From NCBI GenBank assembly GCA_030525085.1, contig JAUNFK010000013.1, positions 1 to 34,216 on the forward strand: DNA of 34,216 bases, given 5' to 3'. Source of the stretch: a bacterium. GTDB lineage: Bacteria; Bacillota_I; Bacilli_A; RF39; UBA660. The notes under the pieces are model-generated. The model did not search any database, was not told where the DNA came from, and saw only the letters and a list, made by a program, of their open reading frames with translations. The first letter of the stretch is position 1; each line of letters starts with the position of its first letter. A program made the position numbers and the translations under genes. Below are positions 22,396 to 29,886 of this stretch, one piece after another.

Positions 22396-23526
22396 GTGAA
22401 GAAGTTATTTCTATTTATTTGTCTAATGATGATGCCACTTATGGTTAGCGCTGAAGATTTAGAGTTAAGTGCTAAAGCGAGCATTTTAATTGAGGCATCA
22501 ACTGGTAAAGTATTAAATGAAACAAATGCTGATGAGAAATTACACCCAGCGTCTATGACTAAGGTTATGACGATGCTTCTTATTATGGAAGCGTTAGAGT
22601 CTGGTAAGATTACTTTAGATGAGAAAGTAAGTATTAGTAATAATGCAGCGTCAATGGGTGGTAGTCAAGTATTTTTAGAAGCGGGTAGTCAACTTAGTGT
22701 TAAAGAACTTTTAAAGAGTATAGAAATTGCAAGTGCTAATGATGCCGCAGTTGCTATGGCTGAACGTATTGGTGGAAGCACTGAAGGCTTTGTTAAAATG
22801 ATGAATGAAAAAGCTAAAGAATTAGGTTGCAAAAATACTAATTTTGTAAATGTTCATGGGTTAGATGATGATAACCATTTAACTACTGCAAGAGATATGA
22901 GTACGATGGCTAGAGAGCTTTTAAAACATGAAGAGATTCTTAATTATACGAGCATTTATGAAGAGTTTTTAAATAAACCTGATGGAACTAGAACATGGAT
23001 GGTCAATACTAACAAACTTATCAAATATTTTAATGGTTTAGATGGTCTTAAAACAGGCTTCACTAAAAAAGCTGGTTACTGTTTAACTGCAACTGCTAAA
23101 AGAAATGGTATGAGGTTAATAAGTGTAGTTATGAATGAAGCTACTACGGAAGCAAGAAGTAATGATACTATCAAACTTATGAATCATGGTTTTGCTAATT
23201 ATAAGATAAAAGTGATAATGGAAAAAGATAAAAATCTAGGTGAGGTTAAAGTACTAAATGGTAAAAAAGAGTATGTTAATTTAAAATTAATTAGTGATGC
23301 TACTAGTTTAGAAGAAATTAATGATGATAAGAAATATAGTTTTAATATATTAGTTGATCCAATAAAAGCCCCAGTTAAAGTAGGAGATATAATTGGCCAA
23401 ATGCAAATATTGGAAGGTGGAGTAGAAAAAGAAAGTGTACCTATAACTGTTATGGAAAGTGTTAAGAAAGCGAATATTTGGGATCTATATAAAAGAAATC
23501 TAAATAAAATATTGATAGGAGCTTAG
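22396..23526 (+). CDS. D-alanyl-D-alanine carboxypeptidase (DacF/PBP5 type)
   Basis: A 376-aa secreted peptidoglycan hydrolase that removes the terminal D-Ala of stem peptides. A signal peptide is likely cut after VSA (residues 17-19). Catalytic elements are complete: PASMTK (Ser53, Lys56), SAN (113-115) and KTG at 219-221 in GLKTGFT. The C-terminal domain of about 100 residues and the final membrane-proximal helix fit PBP5-type proteins. The start is GTG 22396, with AGGTGATTAT before it. DacF in Bacillus is forespore-specific, but DacA-type vegetative roles are equally possible; nothing visible decides. Confidence 0.92.
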   Translation: MKKLFLFICLMMMPLMVSAEDLELSAKASILIEASTGKVLNETNADEKLHPASMTKVMTMLLIMEALESGKITLDEKVSISNNAASMGGSQVFLEAGSQLSVKELLKSIEIASANDAAVAMAERIGGSTEGFVKMMNEKAKELGCKNTNFVNVHGLDDDNHLTTARDMSTMARELLKHEEILNYTSIYEEFLNKPDGTRTWMVNTNKLIKYFNGLDGLKTGFTKKAGYCLTATAKRNGMRLISVVMNEATTEARSNDTIKLMNHGFANYKIKVIMEKDKNLGEVKVLNGKKEYVNLKLISDATSLEEINDDKKYSFNILVDPIKAPVKVGDIIGQMQILEGGVEKESVPITVMESVKKANIWDLYKRNLNKILIGA

Positions 23527-23536
23527 GCTTCTTTTT
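23518..23536 (+). terminator. Intrinsic terminator overlapping a stop codon
   Basis: GGAGC (23518-23522) with GCTTC (23527-23531, one G-U pair), TTAG loop holding the stop, five Ts. Nearly the same sequence as the terminator at 19382. Confidence 0.75.
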
Positions 23537-23588
23537 AAGTTTATAAAAATGTGATATGATAAATTCGTAGAAAGTAGAAGGATAAATT

Positions 23589-24146
23589 ATGAAAAAGGTT
23601 ATAAGTTATATTTTATTATGTGGGGTTTTAGTTTTAAGTTTAACTGGTTGTGGTAAGAATAAGGTAGAGGAAGCTCAAAAGGATTTTCAAGAGTCAGTTG
23701 AAAAACATGGAACGGTAGAAAAAGTAAATGTTGAAACACTAGTTGCTAAATTTAATACAGAAGTAAAGGATAATAGTGCATTAAACTCTGCATCCACTGA
23801 TTATTTAACTGAGGATAATGGAGAATACTGGTATGGTTTAATTGATGGTATTTATTTAGTAGTTGTTCCAGAAAATTATACTGGTGATAAAACCGAAGTT
23901 GTTAATTATGCGCTTCTCTATGTAAAGAAATCTAGTAAGTATGAAAGTGATGCAGCATCATATATTAAATATTTAATTAAAGCAAATAATAGTGAGATTA
24001 CAGATTCGGAAATAGATGTATTAATTAGTGATGCTAAAGAAAAAGTTAATTCCGGAAAGACTGCAAATAATGGTAAAGGTATTAAAGTTGGCTATACAGA
24101 AAGTGATGATGTATATCAGTATCAAGTATTGAGATTATATTTATAG
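23589..24146 (+). CDS. Lipoprotein, function unknown
   Basis: A 185-aa exported lipoprotein with a lipobox LTGC (Cys21). The mature part starts with a Lys/Glu-rich helix, then a segment with several Trp, Tyr and Val residues predicted as beta-strands, and a Ser/Asp-rich helical middle. It ends in a short beta segment (YQYQVLRLYL). It follows the DacF-type gene with its own ribosome binding site (GTAGAAGGATAAATT). The next gene starts 18 bases later, with no terminator between, so they may be co-transcribed. Family not recognised. Confidence 0.75.
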   Translation: MKKVISYILLCGVLVLSLTGCGKNKVEEAQKDFQESVEKHGTVEKVNVETLVAKFNTEVKDNSALNSASTDYLTEDNGEYWYGLIDGIYLVVVPENYTGDKTEVVNYALLYVKKSSKYESDAASYIKYLIKANNSEITDSEIDVLISDAKEKVNSGKTANNGKGIKVGYTESDDVYQYQVLRLYL

Positions 24147-24164
24147 AAAATTGAGGTAATTAAG

Positions 24165-24749
24165 ATGAAAATAAAACAGCAAAAACAAATAAAGAAATTT
24201 TTAAATGAAGAGTTTGGTGCTGATAAGGGAAGTTCAATATTTGTTAAAGAGGAAGAAATACTTCATGAAATAATTAATAAGATAGAAGGTAAATCTAAAA
24301 ATCAACGAAAGACACTTACTGGAACTATTTTACCTAGAATTGCTCTTTATAAAGCTATGCAAGAATGTAATTTAGAAACTGAAGAAATTTATAAACATAT
24401 GCAAAAATATATGATGGATATTGTTGCTAAGCAAAAGCATGAATCCATGGAAAAGATGGAAAAACTACCTTGTTTTTACTTTCTTTATAGTAAAATATTT
24501 TTTAGAGTTGTCCGTAAAACTGATTTATGGGAAAGCACACAAAGAAGTGATAAAAACTCATTTGATGTAACAATGACAAAATGCCTTTGGCATACGGCAT
24601 GCGTAGAAAATGGATGCCCTGAGTTATGTCCACTATTTTGTGATGTAGATGATGTAACTTATGGTAATTTAAAAAAATTAGGTTTTTCTAGAACTAAAAC
24701 TTTAGGTTATGGTAAAGACTGTTGTGATTTCCATTTTTATAGAAAGTAA
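24165..24749 (+). CDS. L-2-amino-thiazoline-4-carboxylic acid hydrolase-like protein
   Basis: A 194-aa soluble protein. The C-terminal half matches the ATC-hydrolase-like family: DVTMTKCLWHTACVENGCPELCPLF, then CDVDDVTYG and GYGKDCCDFHFY, with at least eight Cys residues that could bind metal. In Pseudomonas a family member hydrolyses a thiazoline in L-cysteine synthesis. Most relatives in gut Firmicutes have unknown substrates and are often used only as a domain label. GAGGTAATTAAG precedes the ATG. It shares a transcript with the upstream lipoprotein, or has its own start. Confidence 0.78.
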   Translation: MKIKQQKQIKKFLNEEFGADKGSSIFVKEEEILHEIINKIEGKSKNQRKTLTGTILPRIALYKAMQECNLETEEIYKHMQKYMMDIVAKQKHESMEKMEKLPCFYFLYSKIFFRVVRKTDLWESTQRSDKNSFDVTMTKCLWHTACVENGCPELCPLFCDVDDVTYGNLKKLGFSRTKTLGYGKDCCDFHFYRK

Positions 24750-24841
24750 GTTGATGGTTTATGGATTTGATTTTTAATATAATGGGATTGTTTGACGTAA
24801 TTTGTATAGTTTCATACTTACATTTATAATGGAGACGAGTA

Positions 24842-25339
24842 ATGATAAGATTTAAATATTGTGGAACGCATTTAAAAGATGAAGAGTATATGAATCTAAT
24901 GAGCTCTAAAGGATGGCTTGCTACAAGTTTAGTTGAGGGCTTTTGGAATTTTGAAAAAGGTAAAGAAAATGAATATACTTACAGAGTTTACTACTTTAGA
25001 GGTATGACTCAAAAAGAGATTGATAAGAAGATTAATGAACTTAAAAAAGAAGATATCGAATTTGTTTATAGATATTCTTTCTGGGGTATCTTTAGATCTA
25101 AAAACAGTTTTGAATTATATAATAAAAAAGAACAGCTTGATGTATGTAATAAAATTAGAAAACCAATGATATGTGCATCAATAATATGTCCTATAGTTAT
25201 TCTAATACTAATTATATTATCACTTAAAGTAAGTAAAATATTTATAATAGTAACTTGTTTAGTAAGTATTTATTACTTAGTATGTTTATATCTATTTATA
25301 GAGTATACTAAGTTGATAAATCAGATTAAGGGTAGGTAA
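24842..25339 (+). CDS. DUF2812-like membrane protein
   Basis: A 165-aa protein. The N-terminal 90 residues form a soluble domain with the DUF2812 pattern: EEYMNLMSSKGWLATSL, then FEKGKENEYTYRVYYF. Two membrane helices follow (about 110-130 and 138-160). DUF2812 proteins are often beside PadR regulators and have an unproven role, perhaps in envelope stress; no PadR gene is seen here. GGAGACGAGTA precedes ATG. It is followed after 2 bases by a lipoprotein gene, so translation is probably coupled. Confidence 0.8.
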   Translation: MIRFKYCGTHLKDEEYMNLMSSKGWLATSLVEGFWNFEKGKENEYTYRVYYFRGMTQKEIDKKINELKKEDIEFVYRYSFWGIFRSKNSFELYNKKEQLDVCNKIRKPMICASIICPIVILILIILSLKVSKIFIIVTCLVSIYYLVCLYLFIEYTKLINQIKGR

Positions 25340-25341
25340 TT

Positions 25342-25737
25342 ATGAAAAAAATAATAATATGTATATTCTGCATTTTATGTTTATGTGGTTGTTCTAATAA
25401 CAAACAGAATACTAATAATGAGGAAAATATAGAAGAGGCAATAACTGAAAATCTAAAACAAATTGGTGAAGTATCTGATACAACTTCTTCTAATCCTTAT
25501 GATTATACAAATAATGAATATTACAAAAATATAATAAAATTAGGTAAAAAGGCAGTGCCTGTTTTAGAAGAGATGTATAAAGATAATAAATTATCTGGAG
25601 TATATGCTTATATTTCAGCTTTAGCAGTACAAGATCTTACTGGTTGTAATATATATGAAGAATATGATCTAGATTGGTCTACTGCAGAAGAGTTTTATAC
25701 TTTATGGAAAGATTATAATTGTGGTTTAAAAAATTAG
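25342..25737 (+). CDS. Small lipoprotein, function unknown
   Basis: A 131-aa lipoprotein. The signal segment ends in the lipobox LCGC with Cys17, and is followed by an Asn-rich linker and a soluble domain of about 90 residues with HEAT-like helices: NIIKLGKKAVPVLEEMY, then YAYISALAVQDLTG. It lies 2 bases after the DUF2812-like gene and 21 bases before a 68-aa two-helix membrane protein, so it belongs to a small-gene cluster. AGGTAATT serves as ribosome binding site. Function unknown. Confidence 0.75.
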   Translation: MKKIIICIFCILCLCGCSNNKQNTNNEENIEEAITENLKQIGEVSDTTSSNPYDYTNNEYYKNIIKLGKKAVPVLEEMYKDNKLSGVYAYISALAVQDLTGCNIYEEYDLDWSTAEEFYTLWKDYNCGLKN

Positions 25738-25758
25738 ATAAATAGAAAGAGGTAAATT

Positions 25759-25965
25759 ATGAAAAATTTAAAAATTGGTACATTCTTAATTATATTAGGA
25801 AATTTATTGTATGTGTGTTATACGTTCTTTTGTAAAAATGAAGCAGGTAACTTTGCTGATTTTACTAGTGGGCTTCTACTAGGACTATCAATTGGTTCTA
25901 ATCTTATTGGTATTATTTTAACAGTAACATATATATCAAAAAATAATAAAAAAGAAGATAAATAG
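25759..25965 (+). CDS. Small two-helix membrane protein
   Basis: A 68-aa protein with two predicted transmembrane helices (about 5-24 and 35-60), a short loop between them and a Lys/Asn-rich tail. AGAAAGAGGTAAATT precedes the ATG. It is one of several short membrane proteins in the accessory block and resembles no family I can name. Confidence 0.65.
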   Translation: MKNLKIGTFLIILGNLLYVCYTFFCKNEAGNFADFTSGLLLGLSIGSNLIGIILTVTYISKNNKKEDK

Positions 25966-25986
25966 TGATTTTTAAAGGAGAAATTA

Positions 25987-26640
25987 ATGCAAGAAACTTT
26001 AAATAAAATAAGAATACCTGATAAAAATTTAAAATTAAAAAATAAAATATTAAGTACATTTTTGATATTTCTATTTGGAGTGGTTTTAGGAATATTCTCA
26101 AAATGGCTAGATAATTTAAGTATAAATGATTCAATATGGTGGCAACACATATTAGGAATGTTGGATCTTAGTAATATATTTTCTTCATTTGGAATATGGC
26201 TATTGATTGCAATATCAATATCAGTATTTAGTAAAACTCCACGAAGAGCAAGTATCAACGTATTATTATTCTTTTTAGGAATGACCGTTAGTTATCATCT
26301 ATATACAATATTTTTTAGTGGATTTAATCCAATAAAGTATATGATGATATGGTATGGCTTTACTTTGATTTCTCCTTTACTTGCCTATATTTGTTGGTAT
26401 GCTAAGAGTAAAAGTAAAATATCAATGCTAATTAGTAGTTTAATCCTTTCTGTAATGTTCATATCCTCATTTAATATAGGAATATGGTATTTTGATTTAA
26501 AAAGTGTAATTGATTTATTAATTTTTATAGGAACAGTCATAGTTTTATATGTGAGCCCTAAAGATACTATTTATTGTTTATTTATATCCATTATTTTAGC
26601 GTTTGTTATTTGCGGGATTGTAACATACATTTCAATTTGA
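25987..26640 (+). CDS. Multi-spanning membrane protein, DUF6518-like
   Basis: A 217-aa integral membrane protein with about six helices. Helix 1 starts near residue 23 and is followed by GVVLGIFSKWLDNL, then IFSSFGIWLLIAISISVFS. The arrangement resembles DUF6518-type membrane proteins by general pattern; this is a weak match. AAAGGAGAAATTA precedes the ATG, 21 bases after the 68-aa gene. It lies upstream of the frameshifted small gene and a membrane-anchored HTH regulator, so it may be one of their partners. Confidence 0.65.
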   Translation: MQETLNKIRIPDKNLKLKNKILSTFLIFLFGVVLGIFSKWLDNLSINDSIWWQHILGMLDLSNIFSSFGIWLLIAISISVFSKTPRRASINVLLFFLGMTVSYHLYTIFFSGFNPIKYMMIWYGFTLISPLLAYICWYAKSKSKISMLISSLILSVMFISSFNIGIWYFDLKSVIDLLIFIGTVIVLYVSPKDTIYCLFISIILAFVICGIVTYISI

Positions 26641-26683
26641 TGATTTGTTAGAAAAATAGTAATTTGAAAGTGAGGTAAATATT

Positions 26684-26984
26684 ATGGATTGGGTAATTGG
26701 ATTGATAACAGGACTAGGTATTATATCTGGTATTCTTACTCTAATAAAAGAGATAAGAAGATGGGAATTATTCAGTTGATATTGACTATTATTGTTCCTA
26801 TTTCAATTTCATTATGGTGCTTGAAAAAAGAAGATTTCGTATTTGGAGGAACAGACTGGAATTTATGATACAAACTGCTACTATTGATAGAATGCTGGAA
26901 CCTTGGTTAATACTGGCTTTATTTATGATATTATTAATTTTAATATTTATAAATATATTCAAACTAATTAAAAAGAATAAATAA
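26684..26984 (+). pseudogene. Small membrane protein gene, probably split by two frameshifts
   Basis: Three short frames overlap in all three phases. The first, 26684-26779 (31 aa, MDWVIGLITGLG...), has GTGAGGTAAAT as ribosome binding site. The second, 26761-26868 (35 aa), begins MGIIQLILTIIVP. The third, 26865-26984 (39 aa), starts MIQTATIDRMLEP and begins inside the stop of the second (ATGA). Each carries one hydrophobic helix, and read in order they form a coherent ~100-aa, three-helix membrane protein with a loop around FVFGGTDW. Two single-base shifts would restore one frame, so decay or sequence error is more likely than three separate microproteins. The alternative of translationally coupled microproteins cannot be excluded. 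Confidence 0.5.
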
Positions 26985-26997
26985 CAAATTACAATTT
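26981..26997 (+). repeat. 17-base direct repeat, copy 1
   Basis: ATAACAAATTACAATTT overlapping the stop codon at 26982-26984. An identical copy is at 27625-27641, so the pair flanks the HTH regulator gene. Confidence 0.7.
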
Positions 26998-27040
26998 ATA
27001 AATTAATTGAAAGCTATGATATAACAGTGTTTAATAGATA

Positions 27041-27049
27041 TGTTAAAAT
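27041..27049 (+). promoter_or_regulatory. Extended -10 promoter for the HTH regulator
   Basis: TGTTAAAAT. Between it and the ATG at 27113 lies TTGTCATACAA (27074-27084), a dyad with a 3-base centre, which could be an autoregulatory operator. Confidence 0.45.
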
Positions 27050-27112
27050 GCATTGCTTGTAGCAACAGGGTATTTGTCATACAATTTATTTAATGAAAGG
27101 AAGAAATTATAA

Positions 27113-27625
27113 ATGTTAAAAGATAATTTAAAAACATTAAGAAAAAATAAAGGACTTTCTCAAGAAGAATTAAGCGTTAAATTAAATGTTGTAAGACAAA
27201 CAGTATCAAAATGCGAACAAGGATTATCTGTTCCAGATGCAGAAATGTTAATATCTATATCGGAAGTATTTGATACACCAGTTAGTACAATTCTTGGAGA
27301 GAACATTGATGAACAGGAAAAAAAAGACTTAAAGGTAATATCAGAGAAACTAGAGGTTATTAATGAACAACTATCTAAAAAACAAAAGCAAAAAAGAAAT
27401 ATATTTGTTAATACTTTAATAATAGCTGATGTTTGTTTGATTTTATTATTTATCTTATTAGCACTGTTAGGTAGTCCATATCAAAATTGGGATTATAGTA
27501 ATCCAGAATGGGCAGTTATTGGAACTATATGGCATTCATTTGAGTGGATATATTTTAAAGTAGCTCCATTTATGATTGTTGTTATAACGGTAATTGGAGT
27601 AGTATTTGTAAAAAGAAATAAATAA
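27113..27625 (+). CDS. XRE-family regulator with two membrane helices
   Basis: A 170-aa protein. Residues 1-60 form an XRE/HTH_3 DNA-binding domain (LRKNKGLSQEELSVKLN, then VVRQTVSKCEQG, where the usual Trp is Cys). A Lys/Glu-rich linker follows, then two hydrophobic segments (about 97-118 and 143-166), so it is likely a membrane-tethered transcription factor that could respond to envelope changes. AAAGGAAGAAATTATAA precedes ATG. It is flanked by the 17-base direct repeat and is related to the regulator at 28791. Confidence 0.85.
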   Translation: MLKDNLKTLRKNKGLSQEELSVKLNVVRQTVSKCEQGLSVPDAEMLISISEVFDTPVSTILGENIDEQEKKDLKVISEKLEVINEQLSKKQKQKRNIFVNTLIIADVCLILLFILLALLGSPYQNWDYSNPEWAVIGTIWHSFEWIYFKVAPFMIVVITVIGVVFVKRNK

Positions 27626-27641
27626 TAACAAATTACAATTT
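27625..27641 (+). repeat. 17-base direct repeat, copy 2
   Basis: ATAACAAATTACAATTT, starting at the last base of the HTH regulator's stop codon and identical to 26981-26997. Both follow a Lys/Asn-rich gene end, so they may have arisen together by duplication. Confidence 0.7.
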
Positions 27642-27670
27642 TTGTAGTTAAATAAAAGGGTGATGACTTT

Positions 27671-28153
27671 ATGGAAAAAACAAATGTTATGAGAATATTA
27701 GATCAAAAGAAAATAAAATATAATGAGTATTTTTATGGAAACAAAGATGCGATAAGTGGAGTAGATGTTGCAAAAGTTTTAAATGAAGACCCAAACAAAG
27801 TATTTAAAACATTAGTAACAGTAGCAAAATCTAAACAAAATTATGTATTTATGTTGCCAGTCCATAAGGAATTAGATTTAAAGAAGTGTGCTCAAAGTGT
27901 TAATGAGAAAAGTATTGAAATGATTCCTCAAAAGGAATTATTGCCATTAACTGGATATGTTCATGGAGGATGTTCGCCAATTGGACTTAAGAAACCATTT
28001 AAAGTAGTAATAGATGAATCTGCTAAGAATTTTAATAAAATAATATTTAGTGGTGGTAAGATAGGTTATCAAGTTGAAGTGGAATTAACAGATTTAGAAA
28101 AAGTTATAAATTATAAATTTGCTAATATAGTAAAGGATGATAATATTGAATAG
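27671..28153 (+). CDS. ybaK: Cys-tRNA(Pro)/Ala-tRNA(Pro) deacylase, YbaK/EbsC family
   Basis: A 160-aa editing enzyme that removes wrongly attached Cys or Ala from tRNA-Pro. It shows the YbaK pattern: VFKTLV, with the catalytic Lys at about residue 46, GYVHGGCSPIGLKK, and SGGKIGYQ near the end. The length is typical. AAAAGGGTGATGACTTT precedes ATG. Its end overlaps the start of the DUF4186-like gene by 17 bases, so they are translated together. It is the one clear housekeeping-type gene in this accessory stretch. Confidence 0.92.
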   Translation: MEKTNVMRILDQKKIKYNEYFYGNKDAISGVDVAKVLNEDPNKVFKTLVTVAKSKQNYVFMLPVHKELDLKKCAQSVNEKSIEMIPQKELLPLTGYVHGGCSPIGLKKPFKVVIDESAKNFNKIIFSGGKIGYQVEVELTDLEKVINYKFANIVKDDNIE

Positions 28154-28508
28154 GAATATTGATAGCTTACTAGACTCATTATCTAAAAGTAAGTTTAGAG
28201 GTTCATTTCATTTAAATAAAAAAATGAAAGATTATGTAAAAGAAAAAGGATTTGATAAAATAAAATCTGATGCAAGAGATTTGATAACAAAAAGACTAGC
28301 ACCAGCAAATCCAAGTAATGATGGAAAACAAACTCCAATGAGACAAGTCCATCCAGTTTTTATTGCTCAGCATGCTACTGGTTGTTGTTGTAGAGGTTGC
28401 TTAGAGAGAATCCATGGTGTAAAAAAAGGACATAAACTCTCAAATGAAGAAATAGATTATGTAGCTCAAGTACTTATGCTTTGGATTCAAAGGGAAATGG
28501 TAAAATAA
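28137..28508 (+). CDS. DUF4186 family protein
   Basis: A 123-aa protein matching DUF4186: KSKFRGSFHL at the N-terminus, LAPANPSNDGKQTPMR, then VFIAQHATGCCCRGCLERIH with four closely spaced Cys residues that probably bind metal or a cluster. The family's function is unknown. Two starts are possible: ATG 28137, which directly abuts AAAGG, and TTG 28146, which has better spacing. Since the gene overlaps the end of YbaK, coupling from that gene could serve either start; ATG is used here. Confidence 0.82.
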   Translation: MIILNRNIDSLLDSLSKSKFRGSFHLNKKMKDYVKEKGFDKIKSDARDLITKRLAPANPSNDGKQTPMRQVHPVFIAQHATGCCCRGCLERIHGVKKGHKLSNEEIDYVAQVLMLWIQREMVK

Positions 28509-28544
28509 TAGTAAAATATAATAATTATTTAGGAGGTGCAAGTA

Positions 28545-28703
28545 ATGTATAAAACTATTGTTATCGGGTTTTCGCCAACTATAAATATTATAGCTAACGA
28601 AATCGAAGAGAAATGTAATGAAATGTTAGAAGAGGGTTATGAACTTATAACAATGTCTATTACCAATAATCTTAAAGCTGTATTAGTATTTAAAAAAAAT
28701 TAA
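28545..28703 (+). CDS. DUF4177-like small protein
   Basis: A 52-aa protein with a strong ribosome binding site (AGGAGGTGCAAGTA). The pattern is a beta strand (TIVIGF), a helix (ANEIEEKCNEMLEEG), then YELITMS and a final strand AVLVFKK. This resembles the small DUF4177 fold, in which a helix lies between strands and a GW or GY element begins the second part. No function is known. It stands alone between two HTH-linked clusters. Confidence 0.6.
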   Translation: MYKTIVIGFSPTINIIANEIEEKCNEMLEEGYELITMSITNNLKAVLVFKKN

Positions 28704-28753
28704 AATGTTAAAAATAAGCGCGAAACTTCCACTTATGGTTGGTAGTATAAAAC

Positions 28754-28771
28754 TAGATAATTATCTATAAT
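28754..28771 (+). promoter_or_regulatory. Palindrome overlapping a -10 box, likely operator
   Basis: TAGATAATTATCTA (28754-28767) is a perfect 14-base palindrome. Its last two bases are the first two of TATAAT (28766-28771), 19 bases before the regulator ATG at 28791. Binding of the regulator here would block its own promoter. Confidence 0.5.
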
Positions 28772-28790
28772 TTTCCTAGAGGTGAGAGAA

Positions 28791-29141
28791 ATGGAATTAA
28801 AAGATATAATATTTCAAAAAAGAAAAGAAAAAGGTATGACCCAAGAGGAGCTTGCAGAAAAGTTAAACGTTGCAAGACAAACTATTTCTAAGTGGGAAAC
28901 TGGTGAGACTGTGCCAGACGTGAAGGGTTTAAAAAAATTAGCAGTCCTTTTGGAGTTTTCGGTTGATGAAGCTCTAGGCGTCGAAGTAGAAGATAATGAT
29001 GACAAGATAGAGTGGTTAATTATTGGTGTCTTTATTATTGGCAATGCTTTAGGTCTTATTTTTGATAATCTTATATTAGGTAGTGCATTTGCTTTGATTG
29101 GATTAGGCCTATGGTTTATAATAAAGGTGTTTAAAAGATAG
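28791..29141 (+). CDS. XRE-family regulator with membrane helices
   Basis: A 116-aa protein. Residues 1-60 are an HTH_3 domain with LNVARQTISKWETG, the standard recognition-helix region. It ends in two hydrophobic segments (about 67-84 and 88-109), so the protein is probably membrane-tethered. ATG 28791 was chosen over GTG 28782 because AGAGGTGAG lies properly before the ATG and overlaps the GTG. The next gene, 12 bases on, is a small membrane protein that probably forms an operon with it. It is a relative of the regulator at 27113, and a palindrome at its promoter suggests self-control. Confidence 0.88.
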   Translation: MELKDIIFQKRKEKGMTQEELAEKLNVARQTISKWETGETVPDVKGLKKLAVLLEFSVDEALGVEVEDNDDKIEWLIIGVFIIGNALGLIFDNLILGSAFALIGLGLWFIIKVFKR

Positions 29142-29153
29142 AAGGAGAAAAAT

Positions 29154-29330
29154 ATGAATAATTGGAAGAAATATTTAATTAGTACAGCAGCATTCTTTGT
29201 TATGTATACACTAGTAAGATATTTACTTACTAAAAATTTAGATTGGAAACTTACTATAGTAGCAACTATAATATATGGAATTCTTTATACGGGAATTGAT
29301 TTAGTTTGCAATAAGTTAAAAAATAAATAG
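29154..29330 (+). CDS. Small two-helix membrane protein
   Basis: A 58-aa protein with two hydrophobic helices (about 7-23 and 33-50) and a Lys/Asn-rich end. GAAGGAGAAAAAT precedes the ATG. It lies 12 bases after the HTH regulator and 7 before the methyltransferase, so the three are probably one operon. Function unknown. Confidence 0.68.
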   Translation: MNNWKKYLISTAAFFVMYTLVRYLLTKNLDWKLTIVATIIYGILYTGIDLVCNKLKNK

Positions 29331-29337
29331 GAGAGTT

Positions 29338-29823
29338 ATGAAAGATGATAAAGCACTTCCAATGTATGGAGTAGGACCAATATACGTGGCTATAATAATG
29401 ATTACAACAATTGTATTTTCATTCTTATCACACTTTGATTATATACCATTTTATAATATAGATGCTTTTAGAATACCTTTGTTAGTATTAGGAATTATTT
29501 TAATAGTACTATCTATTTATATGTGGTATGTATCTGTTATAAAAGATAAGGTAGACAAGTATATTTCTGAAGGTAAACTAGTAACAACAGGAATCTATAG
29601 TTATACCAGAAATCCAATATATTCTGCATTTACACTTCTTTCTATAGGAATCTTATTAATTGTAAATAATTATTACTTATTAATCTTACCATTTATATAT
29701 TGGTTATTTCTAACAATTTTAATGAAAAACACTGAAGAAAAGTGGTTAGAAGATAAGTTTGGTAAAGAATATTTAGACTATAAAGAGAAAGTAAATAGAT
29801 GCATCCCAATAAAAAGAAAATAA
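29338..29823 (+). CDS. Isoprenylcysteine carboxyl methyltransferase-family membrane protein
   Basis: A 161-aa membrane methyltransferase with about four helices. The C-terminal half has the conserved LVTTGIYSYTRNPIYSAF segment and the later NTEEKWLEDKFGKEYLDYKEKVNRCIP, which bind S-adenosylmethionine in ICMT/PEMT-like enzymes. Bacterial members methylate lipid or small substrates; the substrate here is unknown. TAGGAGAGTT precedes ATG. It follows the HTH regulator and the 58-aa membrane gene in one apparent operon and is ended by a terminator. Confidence 0.87.
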   Translation: MKDDKALPMYGVGPIYVAIIMITTIVFSFLSHFDYIPFYNIDAFRIPLLVLGIILIVLSIYMWYVSVIKDKVDKYISEGKLVTTGIYSYTRNPIYSAFTLLSIGILLIVNNYYLLILPFIYWLFLTILMKNTEEKWLEDKFGKEYLDYKEKVNRCIPIKRK

Positions 29824-29824
29824 T

Positions 29825-29848
29825 AAAGAGACTAAGTGCTCTTTTTTT
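29825..29848 (+). terminator. Intrinsic terminator
   Basis: AAAGAG (29825-29830) with CTCTTT (29839-29844), an 8-base loop and a T-run to 29848. It starts two bases after the stop codon. Confidence 0.78.
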
Positions 29849-29859
29849 GTGAGGAAATA

Positions 29860-29868
29860 TGTTAAAAT
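29860..29868 (+). promoter_or_regulatory. Extended -10 promoter before 29887
   Basis: TGTTAAAAT, 18 bases before the ATG. The leader of about 12 bases holds GGTGAT as ribosome binding site. Confidence 0.5.
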
Positions 29869-29886
29869 ATAACTAGTGGTGATATT

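Noticed and set aside
24750-24841. Promoter and terminator search in the gap before the DUF2812 gene
   Set aside because: Several weak -35/-10 pairs can be drawn (for example TTGACG at 24792 with TACTTA at 24815), but none is clearly better than chance.
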